DNA of 32,740 nucleotides, from the NCBI RefSeq assembly GCF_003611475.1, contig NZ_RAXT01000038.1:1-32740 (forward strand). Reading direction: 5' to 3'. Positions within the stretch are counted from its first letter, which is position 1. Each line of letters begins with the position of its first letter. The translations under genes were made by a program, and so were the position numbers. Under the pieces are notes generated by a model. It saw only the letters and a program-made list of their open reading frames with translations, was not told where the DNA came from and did not search any database. The stretch is from Acinetobacter rongchengensis (GTDB lineage Bacteria > Pseudomonadota > Gammaproteobacteria > Pseudomonadales > Moraxellaceae). Positions 8,957-17,872 of this stretch are shown here, piece by piece.

Positions 8957-10846
8957 TTGAGCGATTACTTCAAAAATGCCGTATTGTGGCTTGTAATACT
9001 GGGTGTGCTGATTCTTATCTTCAGCAATCTCAGCGACCGCAGTAAGCCATCTGCAATGAATTATTCTGAGTTCATTGTAGCGGTGAATGCTGGCCAAATT
9101 AAGCAAGTGACCATTGATGGTGAAAGAATAAGTGGCGAAAAAAGAAACGGTACACCTTTTGAAAGTATTCGCCCAGCGGTTCAAGATCCTGAATTGATGC
9201 CGAGCTTGATCAAAAATAACGTTGTTGTTGAAGGTACTGCACCTCAGCGTCAAGGTTTATTGATGCAGCTATTAATCGCTAGCTTCCCTGTGCTTCTGAT
9301 TATCCTATTGTTTATGTTCTTTATGCGTAACATGGGTGGCGGTGCAGGCGGCAAAAATGGTCCGATGAGTTTTGGTAAATCTAAGGCGAAAATGCTGTCA
9401 GAAGACCAAATTAAAGTGACCTTTACGGATGTCGCTGGATGTGATGAAGCGAAACAAGAAGTTGTTGAGATTGTCGATTTCTTAAAAGATCCTGCAAAAT
9501 TCAAACGTTTAGGTGCAACGATTCCTAAAGGCGTATTGATGGTAGGTCCTCCAGGTACAGGTAAAACGTTACTTGCGAAGGCGATTGCAGGTGAAGCGAA
9601 AGTTCCATTCTTTAGTATTTCTGGTTCTGACTTTGTTGAAATGTTTGTGGGTGTCGGTGCATCACGTGTACGTGATATGTTCGAACAAGCAAAGCGTCAT
9701 GCGCCATGTATCATCTTTATTGATGAGATTGATGCAGTTGGTCGTCATCGTGGTTCAGGTACAGGTGGTGGTCACGATGAGCGTGAGCAAACCCTAAACC
9801 AAATGCTGGTTGAAATGGATGGTTTTGAAGGTAATGAAGGCATTATCGTCATTGCTGCAACAAACCGTGCAGATGTATTGGACAAAGCGTTGTTGCGTCC
9901 GGGACGTTTTGACCGTCAAGTGATGGTCGGGCTTCCTGACATTAAAGGCCGTGAGCAAATCTTAAATGTACACTTGAAAAAGTTGCCTTCTGTAACAGGT
10001 GTTGATCTTAAAGTTCTAGCACGTGGTACACCAGGTTTCTCAGGTGCGCAATTGGCTAACCTTGTCAACGAGGCTGCATTATTCGCTGCACGTCGTAACA
10101 AGAATACTGTCGATATGCATGATTTTGAAGATGCTAAAGATAAGATCTATATGGGTCCTGAACGTAAGTCGATGGTGATTCGCGAAGAAGAACGTCGTGC
10201 TACGGCTTATCATGAAGCGGGTCATGCGATTGTGGCTGAAATTCTTCCAGGTACTGATCCAGTGCACAAGGTTACCATTATGCCACGTGGTTGGGCGCTT
10301 GGTGTCACTTGGCAGTTGCCTGAACACGATCAAACCAGTCATTACAAATCGAAGATGTTGAATGAACTTTCAATTTTATTCGGTGGTCGTATTGCTGAAG
10401 AAGTGTTCATTAATCAAATGTCTACTGGTGCTTCGAATGACTTTGAACGTGCAACTAAAATGGCACGTGCAATGGTAACCAAGTACGGTATGTCTGATAA
10501 AATGGGCGTCATGGTCTACGAAGATGAAAACCAAAATGGTTTCTTTGGGAATGTTGGTAGCCGTACAATTTCTGAAGCGACACAACAACAAGTGGATCAA
10601 GAAGTACGTCGTATTCTCGATGAACAGTATAAAGTCGCTCGTGATATCTTGGAAAATAACAAAGATATTGCACATGCGATGGTAAAAGCGTTGATGGAAT
10701 GGGAAACCATTGATCGTGACCAAATCCGTGACATCATGGAGGGGCGTGAACCTCAGCCACCAAAAGTTTATGTTGCTGAAAATCCGGTGATTGATGTAAC
10801 ACCAACAGATGGCCCATCAACTCCACCGCCATTACCAGCGACCTAA
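8957..10846 (+). CDS. ftsH: ATP-dependent zinc metalloprotease FtsH
   Basis: FtsH is a membrane-anchored hexameric AAA+ protease that degrades misassembled membrane proteins and short-lived regulators. I place the start at the TTG at 8957: GGGA lies 8 bases upstream, and the protein then begins [11 protein letters not shown] as in relatives, giving 629 residues. An upstream in-frame TTG at 8876 would add 27 residues of noncoding character. Visible parts are TM1 (about 7-23), a periplasmic domain, TM2 (about 101-123), Walker A GPPGTGKT (197-204), Walker B IIFIDEID (252-259), and the zinc site HEAGH (419-423). The Pro-rich tail ends in TPPPLPAT. A terminator follows, so folP has its own start. 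Confidence 0.97.
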   Translation: MSDYFKNAVLWLVILGVLILIFSNLSDRSKPSAMNYSEFIVAVNAGQIKQVTIDGERISGEKRNGTPFESIRPAVQDPELMPSLIKNNVVVEGTAPQRQGLLMQLLIASFPVLLIILLFMFFMRNMGGGAGGKNGPMSFGKSKAKMLSEDQIKVTFTDVAGCDEAKQEVVEIVDFLKDPAKFKRLGATIPKGVLMVGPPGTGKTLLAKAIAGEAKVPFFSISGSDFVEMFVGVGASRVRDMFEQAKRHAPCIIFIDEIDAVGRHRGSGTGGGHDEREQTLNQMLVEMDGFEGNEGIIVIAATNRADVLDKALLRPGRFDRQVMVGLPDIKGREQILNVHLKKLPSVTGVDLKVLARGTPGFSGAQLANLVNEAALFAARRNKNTVDMHDFEDAKDKIYMGPERKSMVIREEERRATAYHEAGHAIVAEILPGTDPVHKVTIMPRGWALGVTWQLPEHDQTSHYKSKMLNELSILFGGRIAEEVFINQMSTGASNDFERATKMARAMVTKYGMSDKMGVMVYEDENQNGFFGNVGSRTISEATQQQVDQEVRRILDEQYKVARDILENNKDIAHAMVKALMEWETIDRDQIRDIMEGREPQPPKVYVAENPVIDVTPTDGPSTPPPLPAT

Positions 10847-10872
10847 TATTTAAAATATTCAAAAGTAGCTAG

Positions 10873-10900
10873 AAAGAGTCTCAATCGAGGCTCTTTTTTT
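10873..10900 (+). terminator. Rho-independent terminator of ftsH
   Basis: GAGTCTC (10876-10882) pairs with GAGGCTC (10887-10893), with one G-U wobble, around a 4-base loop. Flanking AAA and a T8 tail extend the stem. Confidence 0.85.
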
Positions 10901-10995
10901 ATACAAAAAATATCTGATTATGAAAACATTTCAACTTGTTTGGTAATGGAAATTGATACACTGATGCCCAGTTCAATCATTAATGGATACATGAC

Positions 10996-11850
10996 ATGCA
11001 ACTCATGCCACTTCCTCAGCAAATTTTGCAATGTGGGCGTTTAAGCTTAGATTTATCGCAAGCGCATGTTATGGGTATTCTGAATGTAACGCCTGATTCA
11101 TTTAGCGATGGTGGAAAGCATAATCAGAAAGATCAAGCGGTTGCTTATGCCCTAGAAATGATTTCGCAAGGCGCAACAGTGATTGATATTGGTGGTGAGT
11201 CTACACGCCCTGGTGCAACACCTGTTGAGGTTGAGGAAGAGATTCGTCGGGTGATTCCAGTGGTTGCAGCTTTAGCGCAGCATGATGTTGTGATTTCAAT
11301 TGATACTTCACAGCCAGAAGTCATACGTGAAGCAGTAAAGGTTGGTGCGCATATTTGGAATGATGTTCGGGCTTTAACACGTCCAGATGCTTTAAAAACA
11401 GCAGCTGAATTAAATATCCCCATTATTATTATGCATATGCGTGGTGAGCCCACCACAATGAATCATCTAGACCAATACCAAGATATTACGCAAGATGTTA
11501 TCAAAGAGCTGCAACAACGGGTAGATGATGCATTACAAGCAGGTGTTCAGCCTGAACATATCATGATAGATCCAGGTTTTGGTTTTGCTAAAAATGCACA
11601 GCAAAATTTAAAACTACTGAATGAATTTTATAAATTGAATCAAATGGGTTATCCAATTCTCTCAGCGCTTTCTCGTAAGCGTTTTATCGGTGAGGCCTTG
11701 GGTGGTGCGGATGCGCAAAATCGTGCTGTGGGAAGTGTTGCAGCACATTTACTCAGTATCCAGCAAGGTGCCTCTATGGTGCGTGTGCATGATGTAAAAG
11801 CAATGTCGGATGCAATAAAAGTATGGCAGGCAATGCAGACAGCGGTTTAG
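10996..11850 (+). CDS. folP: Dihydropteroate synthase
   Basis: FolP condenses 6-hydroxymethyl-dihydropterin pyrophosphate with p-aminobenzoate to make dihydropteroate in folate synthesis; it is the sulfonamide target. The 284 residues carry the family signatures GILNVTPDSFSDGG, DIGGESTRPGA, DPGFGFAKN and SRKRFIGEALGG. The pterin and sulfonamide loops look ordinary. The ATG at 10996 is used here; a second ATG three codons on is also possible, and the Shine-Dalgarno is weak for both. The gene follows ftsH after a terminator, the same order as in many gamma-proteobacteria. glmM, often next, is not adjacent here. Confidence 0.96.
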   Translation: MQLMPLPQQILQCGRLSLDLSQAHVMGILNVTPDSFSDGGKHNQKDQAVAYALEMISQGATVIDIGGESTRPGATPVEVEEEIRRVIPVVAALAQHDVVISIDTSQPEVIREAVKVGAHIWNDVRALTRPDALKTAAELNIPIIIMHMRGEPTTMNHLDQYQDITQDVIKELQQRVDDALQAGVQPEHIMIDPGFGFAKNAQQNLKLLNEFYKLNQMGYPILSALSRKRFIGEALGGADAQNRAVGSVAAHLLSIQQGASMVRVHDVKAMSDAIKVWQAMQTAV

Positions 11851-12272
11851 TTCATCTATTGAATGCTTGGGTAGGATTTGCATCAACATGTAAAGTTTTA
11901 TATACAGCATGTAAGTGAAATTCGGCTAGGACGCTGTGATAAAGCGAAGTATTTTGTAAGGTGGGAAAAGGATCCGTCTGCTACCCATCTTATTGAACTG
12001 TATTTAACCTATGATTTAAGTGAATTATTTTATTGTAATATTTTGATTTTCAATGTTAATTATGAAATTTAATTGAGCAATAAGTTTGATCATTATTGCT
12101 CGTGTTGTTCAAAAAATTTAGCATTGAGAATAGATTTTATAATTACTGAAAATAAACAAAATCGTGTCAACCATTTTGAAAATACAATTGTGAAAAATAA
12201 TAAACGTTATAATATAACAATTAGCTTATATCGATATAACAATAACACTTAAAATAATTTGAGGAATGAGTG
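11851..12272. other. 422-base spacer between folP and the VWA lipoprotein gene
   Basis: No convincing gene is seen. A 64-codon frame (11878-12072) starts with TTG without a ribosome binding site and has no recognisable family. GAGCAATAA (12075-12083) and TTATTGCTC (12093-12101) form a perfect 9-bp stem but lack a T tail, so it may or may not end folP transcription. A TATAAT at 12208-12213 is a possible -10 for the downstream gene, without a good -35. Confidence 0.4.
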
Positions 12273-13886
12273 ATGAAATTCAATCAAAAAATACTGGCAA
12301 TATCATTATGTGCTGTGATGATGACTGCTTGTAGTAAAAAGGCTCAAGAAGCTACAACCGATTTACAAGCTCCGATGGGGAGTCCAAGCCATCATCAGCT
12401 TACAGATGCTGCTACGGAGCAAAGTCCTGCTTATGGAACTGAGGGAAATACTGAAAATTATCAGAAAATTGACACGAATACTGTGAAAAGTGTTGCTCAG
12501 CAACCCATATCTACTTTTAGTGCCGATGTTGATACAGGAAGTTATACCAATGTTCGACGCTTTTTGTTGAGTGAGAAAATGCTACCGCCTGCAGATGCTA
12601 TTCGTGTGGAGGAGATGATTAACTATTTTGATTATCAATATCCACCAGCAAATGGTGTGCATCCTTTTGCAGTGAGTACAGAAACGGTTGATTCACCATG
12701 GCAGCCGAATGCTAAAGTAATCAAAATTGGCCTCAAAGCTAAGGATATTGATCAAAATAATTTAACACCAGCCAATTTAGTTTTTCTTGTGGGTGTTTCG
12801 GGCAGCATGGATGAACCCAATAAATTACCACTCGTCAAAAAAACATTAACGATACTCACTCAGCAATTACGTCCTCAAGATAAAGTCACACTAATTACCT
12901 ATTCAGACGGCGATAAAATGGTCTTGGCACCGACCAGTGGAGAAAAGAAATACAAGATACTTCAAGCGATTGATGATTTGGTCGCAGGAGGCGGTACAGC
13001 TGGTGCGCATGCAATTGATATGGCTTATCAGGCTGCTGAACAAGCTTATATTAAAGAGGGTATTAATCGAATTTTGATTATGACAGATGGTGATTTTAAT
13101 GTCGGTGTTACTGACTTTGATGCATTGAAAACGATGATTGAGCAAAAGCGTAAGACTGGTGTTTCATTTTCAACTCTAGGCTTTGGTTCAGGAAATTATG
13201 ATGAGCAATTGATGGAGCAATTAGCGGATGCTGGGAATGGAAACTACAGTTATATCGACAATGAAAATGAAGCAAAAAAAGTCTTAGACCGTCAATTATC
13301 ATCAACTTTGGCAACAGTTGCTCAAGATGTAAAACTACAAGTGGAATTTAACCCGAAAACAGTGAAAGAGTACCGTTTGATCGGTTATGAAAATCGACTT
13401 TTGAATGAGGATGATTTTAATAATGATAAGGTCGATGCGGGCGAAATTGGAGCAGGGCATACTGTTACAGCATTGTATGAAATTATTCCAGTAGGGCAAA
13501 AGGGTTGGTTAAATGATTCAAGATATGCTCAAGACAAAAAGAAATCTGGAAAAGCTTCTGAATATGCTTTTTTAAATATTCGTTATAAATTGCCCAACCA
13601 ATCTAAAAGTATTTTAATGACCCAACCCATTGCTGTAGCAAGTAAACCATTGAACCAAGCAAATGTGGATACTAAATTTGCAATTGCTGTTGCTGCATAC
13701 GGGCAACAATTACGAGGTGGTCAATATAATGCGTCAATGGGATGGAATGATATCCTTAATTTGGCGCAGGCTGGAAAACAATCCGATCCTTATGCTTTAA
13801 AAGCGGAGTTTATTGACTTGGTTGAAAAAGCCAAGAATTTAAGTGGCGATCAAACCAAATCGTTGCAAATTAACAAAGGCACCTAA
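12273..13886 (+). CDS. YfbK-type von Willebrand factor A lipoprotein
   Basis: The 537-residue predicted outer-membrane lipoprotein has a signal peptide with lipobox VMMTAC (Cys20, Ser at +2). A VWF-A N-terminal region (about 60-160, STFSADVDTGSYTNVRR) is followed by a VWA domain (about 168-340) and a C-terminal DUF3520-like region. The ATG at 12273 is preferred over the GTG at 12270, because GAGGA lies 7 bases upstream of the ATG. The VWA metal site is unusual: the DxSxS motif reads GVSGSM, with Gly174 where Asp is expected (codon GGT at 12792), although TDGDFNVG is intact. The function of the family is unknown; VWA domains generally bind protein partners. It appears monocistronic with a terminator after it. 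Confidence 0.88.
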   Translation: MKFNQKILAISLCAVMMTACSKKAQEATTDLQAPMGSPSHHQLTDAATEQSPAYGTEGNTENYQKIDTNTVKSVAQQPISTFSADVDTGSYTNVRRFLLSEKMLPPADAIRVEEMINYFDYQYPPANGVHPFAVSTETVDSPWQPNAKVIKIGLKAKDIDQNNLTPANLVFLVGVSGSMDEPNKLPLVKKTLTILTQQLRPQDKVTLITYSDGDKMVLAPTSGEKKYKILQAIDDLVAGGGTAGAHAIDMAYQAAEQAYIKEGINRILIMTDGDFNVGVTDFDALKTMIEQKRKTGVSFSTLGFGSGNYDEQLMEQLADAGNGNYSYIDNENEAKKVLDRQLSSTLATVAQDVKLQVEFNPKTVKEYRLIGYENRLLNEDDFNNDKVDAGEIGAGHTVTALYEIIPVGQKGWLNDSRYAQDKKKSGKASEYAFLNIRYKLPNQSKSILMTQPIAVASKPLNQANVDTKFAIAVAAYGQQLRGGQYNASMGWNDILNLAQAGKQSDPYALKAEFIDLVEKAKNLSGDQTKSLQINKGT

Positions 13887-13893
13887 AATGGGT

Positions 13894-13930
13894 ACTGGTA
13901 TTTAAAAAAAGGGAAATGCTAGTTTTTTTT
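13894..13930 (+). terminator. Rho-independent terminator of the VWA lipoprotein gene
   Basis: ACTGGTATTT (13894-13903) pairs with AAATGCTAGT (13914-13923), with two G-U wobbles, followed by a T8 run. It begins 8 bases after the stop codon. Confidence 0.7.
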
Positions 13931-14145
13931 AAAGATTAATTAGGTTTCATTAAGAAATCAATAAAGAGTTGACTGATTTTGAGTTGATTTTATTTTATTG
14001 ATTTAGTTTGATTTTATATTGAGGATAAACTGAGCAAATAAATATGATTTGTAAATTCAATCAACTTAATGGTTTATCAACTTGGTGAATTGTATTGTTT
14101 ATGTTATATAAGCGTGTTGATTGATATGCTGTATTTTAGGTTGCT

Positions 14146-14460
14146 ATGTTTAACGATCTACTCCTCCCAATGTTCGATGATGAATATTACCCTGACATTC
14201 TTGTTGCTGAAGTAAAGCAGCTGATAGAAAAGTTTGCTAAAAAAGTGTCTAAGAATAGTTTTAGTGATACTGAAATTTATTCTTTGGCTAACTTAACGGT
14301 GGTTGAAATTAATGCAATGAAACCACAGTTTGAAGACCTTGATTCTTCATTGGATGATACCGCTGCTGACTATATTGCAGAAGCGATGATGATGGTGGTT
14401 CAGGACCAAGGTTATTTAGATATTGAAATGGAAGAGTTAATTGCAAATAGAGAGTGGTGA
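14146..14460 (+). CDS. DUF5713 family protein
   Basis: This small acidic cytoplasmic protein of 104 residues has no signal peptide or membrane segment. The pattern FDDEYYPDILVAEVKQLIEKFA, then a helix with LTVVEINAMKPQFEDLDS and the DTAADYIAEAM motif, matches what I recall of DUF5713, a family of unknown function. Codon usage looks normal for the region. The Shine-Dalgarno is poor. It stands alone, and its stop codon lies in the loop of a terminator hairpin that overlaps the last codons. Confidence 0.75.
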   Translation: MFNDLLLPMFDDEYYPDILVAEVKQLIEKFAKKVSKNSFSDTEIYSLANLTVVEINAMKPQFEDLDSSLDDTAADYIAEAMMMVVQDQGYLDIEMEELIANREW

Positions 14461-14476
14461 GCCATTCTCTATTTTT
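14447..14476 (+). terminator. Terminator overlapping the end of the DUF5713 gene
   Basis: ATAGAGAGTGG (14447-14457) pairs with CCATTCTCTAT (14462-14472), with one G-U wobble, followed by TTTT. The four-base loop TGAG contains the TGA stop codon, so the last four sense codons form the 5' arm. Confidence 0.8.
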
Positions 14477-14610
14477 ATTTAATTTACTATTTACGATTTT
14501 AAATTCAGTGTTTTCTTGGGATTGAGTCTAATAAAATAGATAAATATGTATTAATTTTAAACACTTAATTATCAATTGTTTAAAGCATGATCACTAGTGA
14601 GTTTGAGCGC

Positions 14611-14639
14611 TTGACGAAGCATACAGAAATTTAGATAAT
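14611..14639 (+). promoter_or_regulatory. Sigma-70 promoter of the tRNA-Met gene
   Basis: TTGACG (14611-14616), a 17-base spacer and GATAAT (14634-14639) make a near-consensus promoter. The start point near 14646 would leave a ~9-base leader before the tRNA. Confidence 0.8.
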
Positions 14640-14654
14640 GCGCACACAGTTTAA

Positions 14655-14731
14655 GGCTATGTAGCTCAGTTGGTTAGAGCACCGCACTCATAATGCGGGG
14701 GTCACAAGTTCAAGTCTCGTCATAGCCACCA
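14655..14731 (+). tRNA. tRNA-Met (CAT), elongator type
   Basis: The 77-base cloverleaf has acceptor arm GGCTATG paired with CATAGCC, D arm AGCTCAGTTGGTTAGAGC, anticodon stem CCGCA/TGCGG around loop CTCATAA (anticodon CAT), a T-loop TTCAAGT, and an encoded CCA. The G1-C72 pair and overall similarity to the elongator methionine tRNA of E. coli separate it from initiator tRNA. It is also unlike tRNA-Ile2, which shares the CAT anticodon before modification. It has its own promoter and terminator. Confidence 0.95.
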
Positions 14732-14739
14732 TTTTTATA

Positions 14740-14769
14740 GACCATGCTCACCGCATGGTCTCTTTTTTT
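14740..14769 (+). terminator. Rho-independent terminator of tRNA-Met
   Basis: GACCATGC (14740-14747) and GCATGGTC (14753-14760) form a perfect stem with a 5-base loop, followed by TC and T7. Confidence 0.9.
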
Positions 14770-15108
14770 GTGCAAAATAAAAGTGGATTAGAAAATATAA
14801 TATGACAGTGAAAAGTTAAGATCTATTTGCTTAAATCACTCTGCTTTCTAAAAGCAGATAAAGTTTTTATCTAAAGAATACATCGATACGCTAGACTTTC
14901 GATTATATAAGCGACTTAAAGCAAGAATACGGTTTAAATTTATAAAATATAAATCTACTTCCATCCCTTTATTTTTAATAAATTACGCTAAATAGAGTAT
15001 GAATAGTGATTTTACAGCGTACTATTTGGTTTGATATTTTAAATAATATTAATGTGATCCCTAAAATATAAGCATAATTTAAAATAGTGTAGTGGGTTAG
15101 ATTATATG
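14770..15108. other. AT-rich spacer with two overlapping small inverted repeats
   Basis: No gene is supported. CTGCTTT/AAAGCAG (14841-14857, 3-base loop) is overlapped by AGATAAA/TTTATCT (14856-14872, 3-base loop). Only one of the two can form at a time. Neither has a T tail. I see nothing else of note. Confidence 0.4.
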
Positions 15109-15136
15109 AAAAAACCGCTTTAAAAGCGGCTTTTTT
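15109..15136. terminator. Terminator of the small exported-protein gene
   Basis: CCGCTTT (15115-15121) and AAAGCGG (15123-15129) form the stem, flanked by A6 on the left and T6 on the right, so it could act in both directions. It lies just past the minus-strand stop at 15139. Confidence 0.85.
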
Positions 15137-15138
15137 GC

Positions 15139-15513
15139 TTAAATTTCAATTCCACCAAGTTGTTGGCAGTTTACAGGCGTATTCCATTTCACAGCAGTGC
15201 CCCAAACCACTGGACGTACAATACGCCAAGGCCAAAAACCGAATCTTTGGCTTGCATTGTAGTTAATGACTACGTTACCACCCACTTGATGCGTACGCTC
15301 TGCAAAACGTGGATAAAGTTCTTCTACGCTACCATAAGTACCTTTCGCTACTTTGACACGTTTCATGATTTTAAATTGGCTAGAATCAGGTGTGCCTTTG
15401 ATTGCGCAGATATGAGGGGTTGTGGATTGTTCTGCTGTTTCAGTATTGGCCATAGTCATACTAGATAAGCTGAGTAGGCAGATCGTTGTCGTTAAGGTGA
15501 GTGTTTTTAGCAT
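15139..15513 (-). CDS. Small exported protein, unknown function
   Basis: The 124-residue protein has a clear Sec signal peptide (MLKTLTLTTTICLLSLSSMTMA, cleavage near residue 22). The mature part has two cysteines and a striking C-terminal motif VGGNVVINYNASQRFGFWPW followed by RIVRPVVWGTAVKW. That pattern is conserved in small periplasmic or lipoprotein-like hypothetical proteins of proteobacteria as far as I recall, but I cannot assign a function. The ATG is preceded by AGGGGAAA at good spacing. It is monocistronic, with its own terminator and two TATAAT boxes upstream. Confidence 0.8.
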   Translation of the reverse strand: MLKTLTLTTTICLLSLSSMTMANTETAEQSTTPHICAIKGTPDSSQFKIMKRVKVAKGTYGSVEELYPRFAERTHQVGGNVVINYNASQRFGFWPWRIVRPVVWGTAVKWNTPVNCQQLGGIEI

Positions 15514-15540
15514 GGATTTCCCCTTTTTATGCTTCGTTAT

Positions 15541-15588
15541 AAAATTATAAAAATGTAAAATTATAAAATTTTATTAAAATAGTCTGAA
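15541..15588 (-). promoter_or_regulatory. Tandem TATAAT elements upstream of the small exported-protein gene
   Basis: The direct repeat AAAATTATAAAA (15541-15552 and 15557-15568) gives two minus-strand TATAAT boxes, at 15549-15544 and 15565-15560. The distal one has TTCAGA (15588-15583) at 17-base spacing as a 4/6 -35. Confidence 0.4.
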
Positions 15589-15610
15589 AAAAGACCGCAT
15601 GTGCGGTCTT
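15587..15610 (-). terminator. Rho-independent terminator of pckG
   Basis: AAGACCGC (15591-15598) and GCGGTCTT (15603-15610) form a perfect 8-bp stem with a 4-base loop. On the minus strand it is followed by a T run (15592-15587). Confidence 0.88.
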
Positions 15611-15632
15611 CTTCGAGTGTTACTTGTATTTT

Positions 15633-17465
15633 TTAAGCAGACTTTTTAACCGCTTCTAAAAGCTCATTCTGACGTGCTTTAAGTGCAGCAGGCAGGCGAT
15701 CACCAAGTTTGTTAAATAACTCGGTATGGCTTTCAATTTCTTTTATCCATTGCTCTTTGTCTTGTGAAGTTACAAGATCAAATTGTGCTTTAGTAAAGTC
15801 AGAACCAGTCCAGTTCAATTGCTCGTAAGTTGGTACGCGACCAATTGGTGTATCAATTGCAGTTGCACGACCTTCACAACGATCGATAATCCACTCAAGA
15901 ACACGCATGTTTTGTCCAAAACCAGGCCATACGAAGTTACCTTCAGCATCACGACGGAACCAGTTAACATTGTAGATACCTGGAAGCTTATTGCCAGCAG
16001 CTTTCGCTTTAGCGGCAACTTCTTCACCAAGTTCTAACCAATGAGAGAAATAGTCAGCCATGTTATAGCCAGCAAATGGAAGCATCGCAAATGGATCACG
16101 ACGTACAACACCTTGTTGACCAACAGCTGCAGCAGTAGTTTCAGAACCCATGGTTGCAGCTTTATACACACCATCAACCCAGTCAAATGCTTCTGAGATT
16201 AAAGGTACTGTATCGGCACGACGACCACCGAAGATGAATGCAGAAATCGGTACGCCTGCTGGGTTTTCCCAGTCAGCATCGATAGAAGGGCATTGACCTG
16301 CTGCAACAGTGAAACGAGCATTTGGATGTGCTGCTTTTTCTTCACCAGTGTGTGGTTGACCTTTCCAGTTGGTTAGGTTAGCTGGTACTTCTTTAGAAAG
16401 ACCTTCCCACCAAACTTCGCCATTGTCAGTAACAGCAACGTTTGTATAGATTACGTCTTTATGCAGGGTAGCCATACAGTTTGGATTGGTTTTTGTATTG
16501 GTACCAGGTGCAACACCGAAGAAACCAGCTTCAGGGTTAATCGCATATAAACGACCATCTTCACCTGGTTTGATCCAAGCAATATCATCACCTACAGTTT
16601 CGATTTTCCAACCTTCATAACCTGCTGGTGGGATCAACATTGCAAAGTTTGTTTTACCACATGCAGAAGGGAACGCTGCTGCGATGTAATGTTTCTCACC
16701 TTGAGGATTGGTTACGCCAAGGATCAGCATATGTTCAGCTAACCAACCTTGTTGACGACCCATAGATGAAGCAATACGTAAAGCTAGGCATTTTTTACCT
16801 AATAGCGCATTACCACCGTAACCTGAACCATAAGACCAGATTTCACGCGTTTCTGGATAATGCACAATATATTTTTCAGGGTTGCAAGGCCAAGCAACAT
16901 CTTTTTGACCTTCTGCAAGTGGTGCACCAACAGTGTGTACGCAAGGGATGTATTCGCCATCTGTGCCAAGTACGTCGTAAACAGCTTTGCCCATACGAGC
17001 CATTTTACGCATACTGATTGCAACATATGGGGAATCAGTGATTTCGATACCGATGTGAGCAATATGTGAACCTAAAGGGCCCATTGAGAAAGGTACAACA
17101 TACATTGTACGACCTGCCATTGCGCCATCAAATAAACCGTTAAGACGTGCACGCATTTCAGCAGGTGCTTCCCAGTTATTTGTCGCGCCAGCATCTTCTT
17201 GTTTTTCAGAACAGATGTAGGTACGACCTTCAACACGAGCTACGTCAGACGGGTCAGAATTCGCTAAATAAGAACCAGGGTGTTTTTCTTGGTTCAAAGC
17301 TTGCATAGTGCCGTTAGCGATCATCAAGTCGATATAACGTTGATTCTCTTCTTCGCTTCCGTCACACCATTCAATTTTTGCAGGTTTAGTTAATTTAGCA
17401 ATTTCTTCAACCCATGCAATCAGCTTGGGATGACGAACGAATTCTGGTGCGTTCACTTGGGTCAT
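15633..17465 (-). CDS. pckG: Phosphoenolpyruvate carboxykinase (GTP)
   Basis: PckG converts oxaloacetate and GTP to PEP, GDP and CO2, the entry step of gluconeogenesis from organic acids. This suits an aerobe that lives on acetate, succinate and aromatics. I choose the ATG at 17465 ([13 protein letters not shown], 610 residues), because the extra 17 residues from an upstream ATG at 17516 look like noncoding sequence. Signatures include the GTP-site P-loop [11 protein letters not shown] (Lys271), the substrate region [16 protein letters not shown] and [12 protein letters not shown]. The length fits the GTP-dependent family rather than the ATP-dependent one. It is monocistronic, with a terminator downstream. 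Confidence 0.97.
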   Translation of the reverse strand: MTQVNAPEFVRHPKLIAWVEEIAKLTKPAKIEWCDGSEEENQRYIDLMIANGTMQALNQEKHPGSYLANSDPSDVARVEGRTYICSEKQEDAGATNNWEAPAEMRARLNGLFDGAMAGRTMYVVPFSMGPLGSHIAHIGIEITDSPYVAISMRKMARMGKAVYDVLGTDGEYIPCVHTVGAPLAEGQKDVAWPCNPEKYIVHYPETREIWSYGSGYGGNALLGKKCLALRIASSMGRQQGWLAEHMLILGVTNPQGEKHYIAAAFPSACGKTNFAMLIPPAGYEGWKIETVGDDIAWIKPGEDGRLYAINPEAGFFGVAPGTNTKTNPNCMATLHKDVIYTNVAVTDNGEVWWEGLSKEVPANLTNWKGQPHTGEEKAAHPNARFTVAAGQCPSIDADWENPAGVPISAFIFGGRRADTVPLISEAFDWVDGVYKAATMGSETTAAAVGQQGVVRRDPFAMLPFAGYNMADYFSHWLELGEEVAAKAKAAGNKLPGIYNVNWFRRDAEGNFVWPGFGQNMRVLEWIIDRCEGRATAIDTPIGRVPTYEQLNWTGSDFTKAQFDLVTSQDKEQWIKEIESHTELFNKLGDRLPAALKARQNELLEAVKKSA

Positions 17466-17872
17466 GGTGAGGCCTATCTTAAATGTGTACAATTTTATGT
17501 ACAAATAATAATCCAAATGTAGTGATGCAACATTCAGATTTAAGTATGAAAAAAAGTGGCTGTATTAAAGCATATATTCACAAAAAAAATAAGACTAAAG
17601 GCGTAAAAGATACTAAATGTAATATTTTTATTAATACATTGATTTAAAACAATAATATGATTAAATTGGGGTTATTATTAAACTATTTATATTGGTTATA
17701 TATGATATTTAAAATTTAAATAATAATATTTTACAATAAGTTAATTTAAAAACATAGTTGAACTTTATTATTGATTAAATAAATGGTCGTAATTCTAATT
17801 TTACATAAAGGGGCTACCAATTGTTTACAAAATCGGCAAAATGAGAAGGAATACTTCAAAATAATCAAGCTT
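17466..17872. other. AT-rich divergent spacer between pckG and the lipid-kinase gene
   Basis: About 400 bases, nearly all A and T between 17570 and 17780, with no supported gene. It must hold promoters for both flanking genes, but no -35/-10 pair stands out. The only distinct element is the pair of TGTACA palindromes at 17486-17503. Confidence 0.4.
17486..17503. promoter_or_regulatory. Paired TGTACA palindromes in the pckG leader
   Basis: Two TGTACA palindromes (17486-17491 and 17498-17503) are separated by 6 AT bases, 21-38 bases before the pckG ATG. The symmetry suggests a dimeric regulator site near the promoter or ribosome binding site. No regulator is identified. Confidence 0.35.

Noticed and set aside
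11878..12072. 64-codon frame after folP
   Set aside because: TTG start, no Shine-Dalgarno, no recognisable domain, and its composition fits noncoding AT-rich spacer.
14655..14731. Reading the CAT-anticodon tRNA as tRNA-Ile2 or initiator tRNA
   Set aside because: Overall sequence follows elongator tRNA-Met, and the paired first acceptor base argues against an initiator tRNA.
17783..17872. 30-residue N-terminal extension of the lipid kinase gene
   Set aside because: No Shine-Dalgarno, composition unlike coding sequence, and the protein from 17873 already has the full family length.
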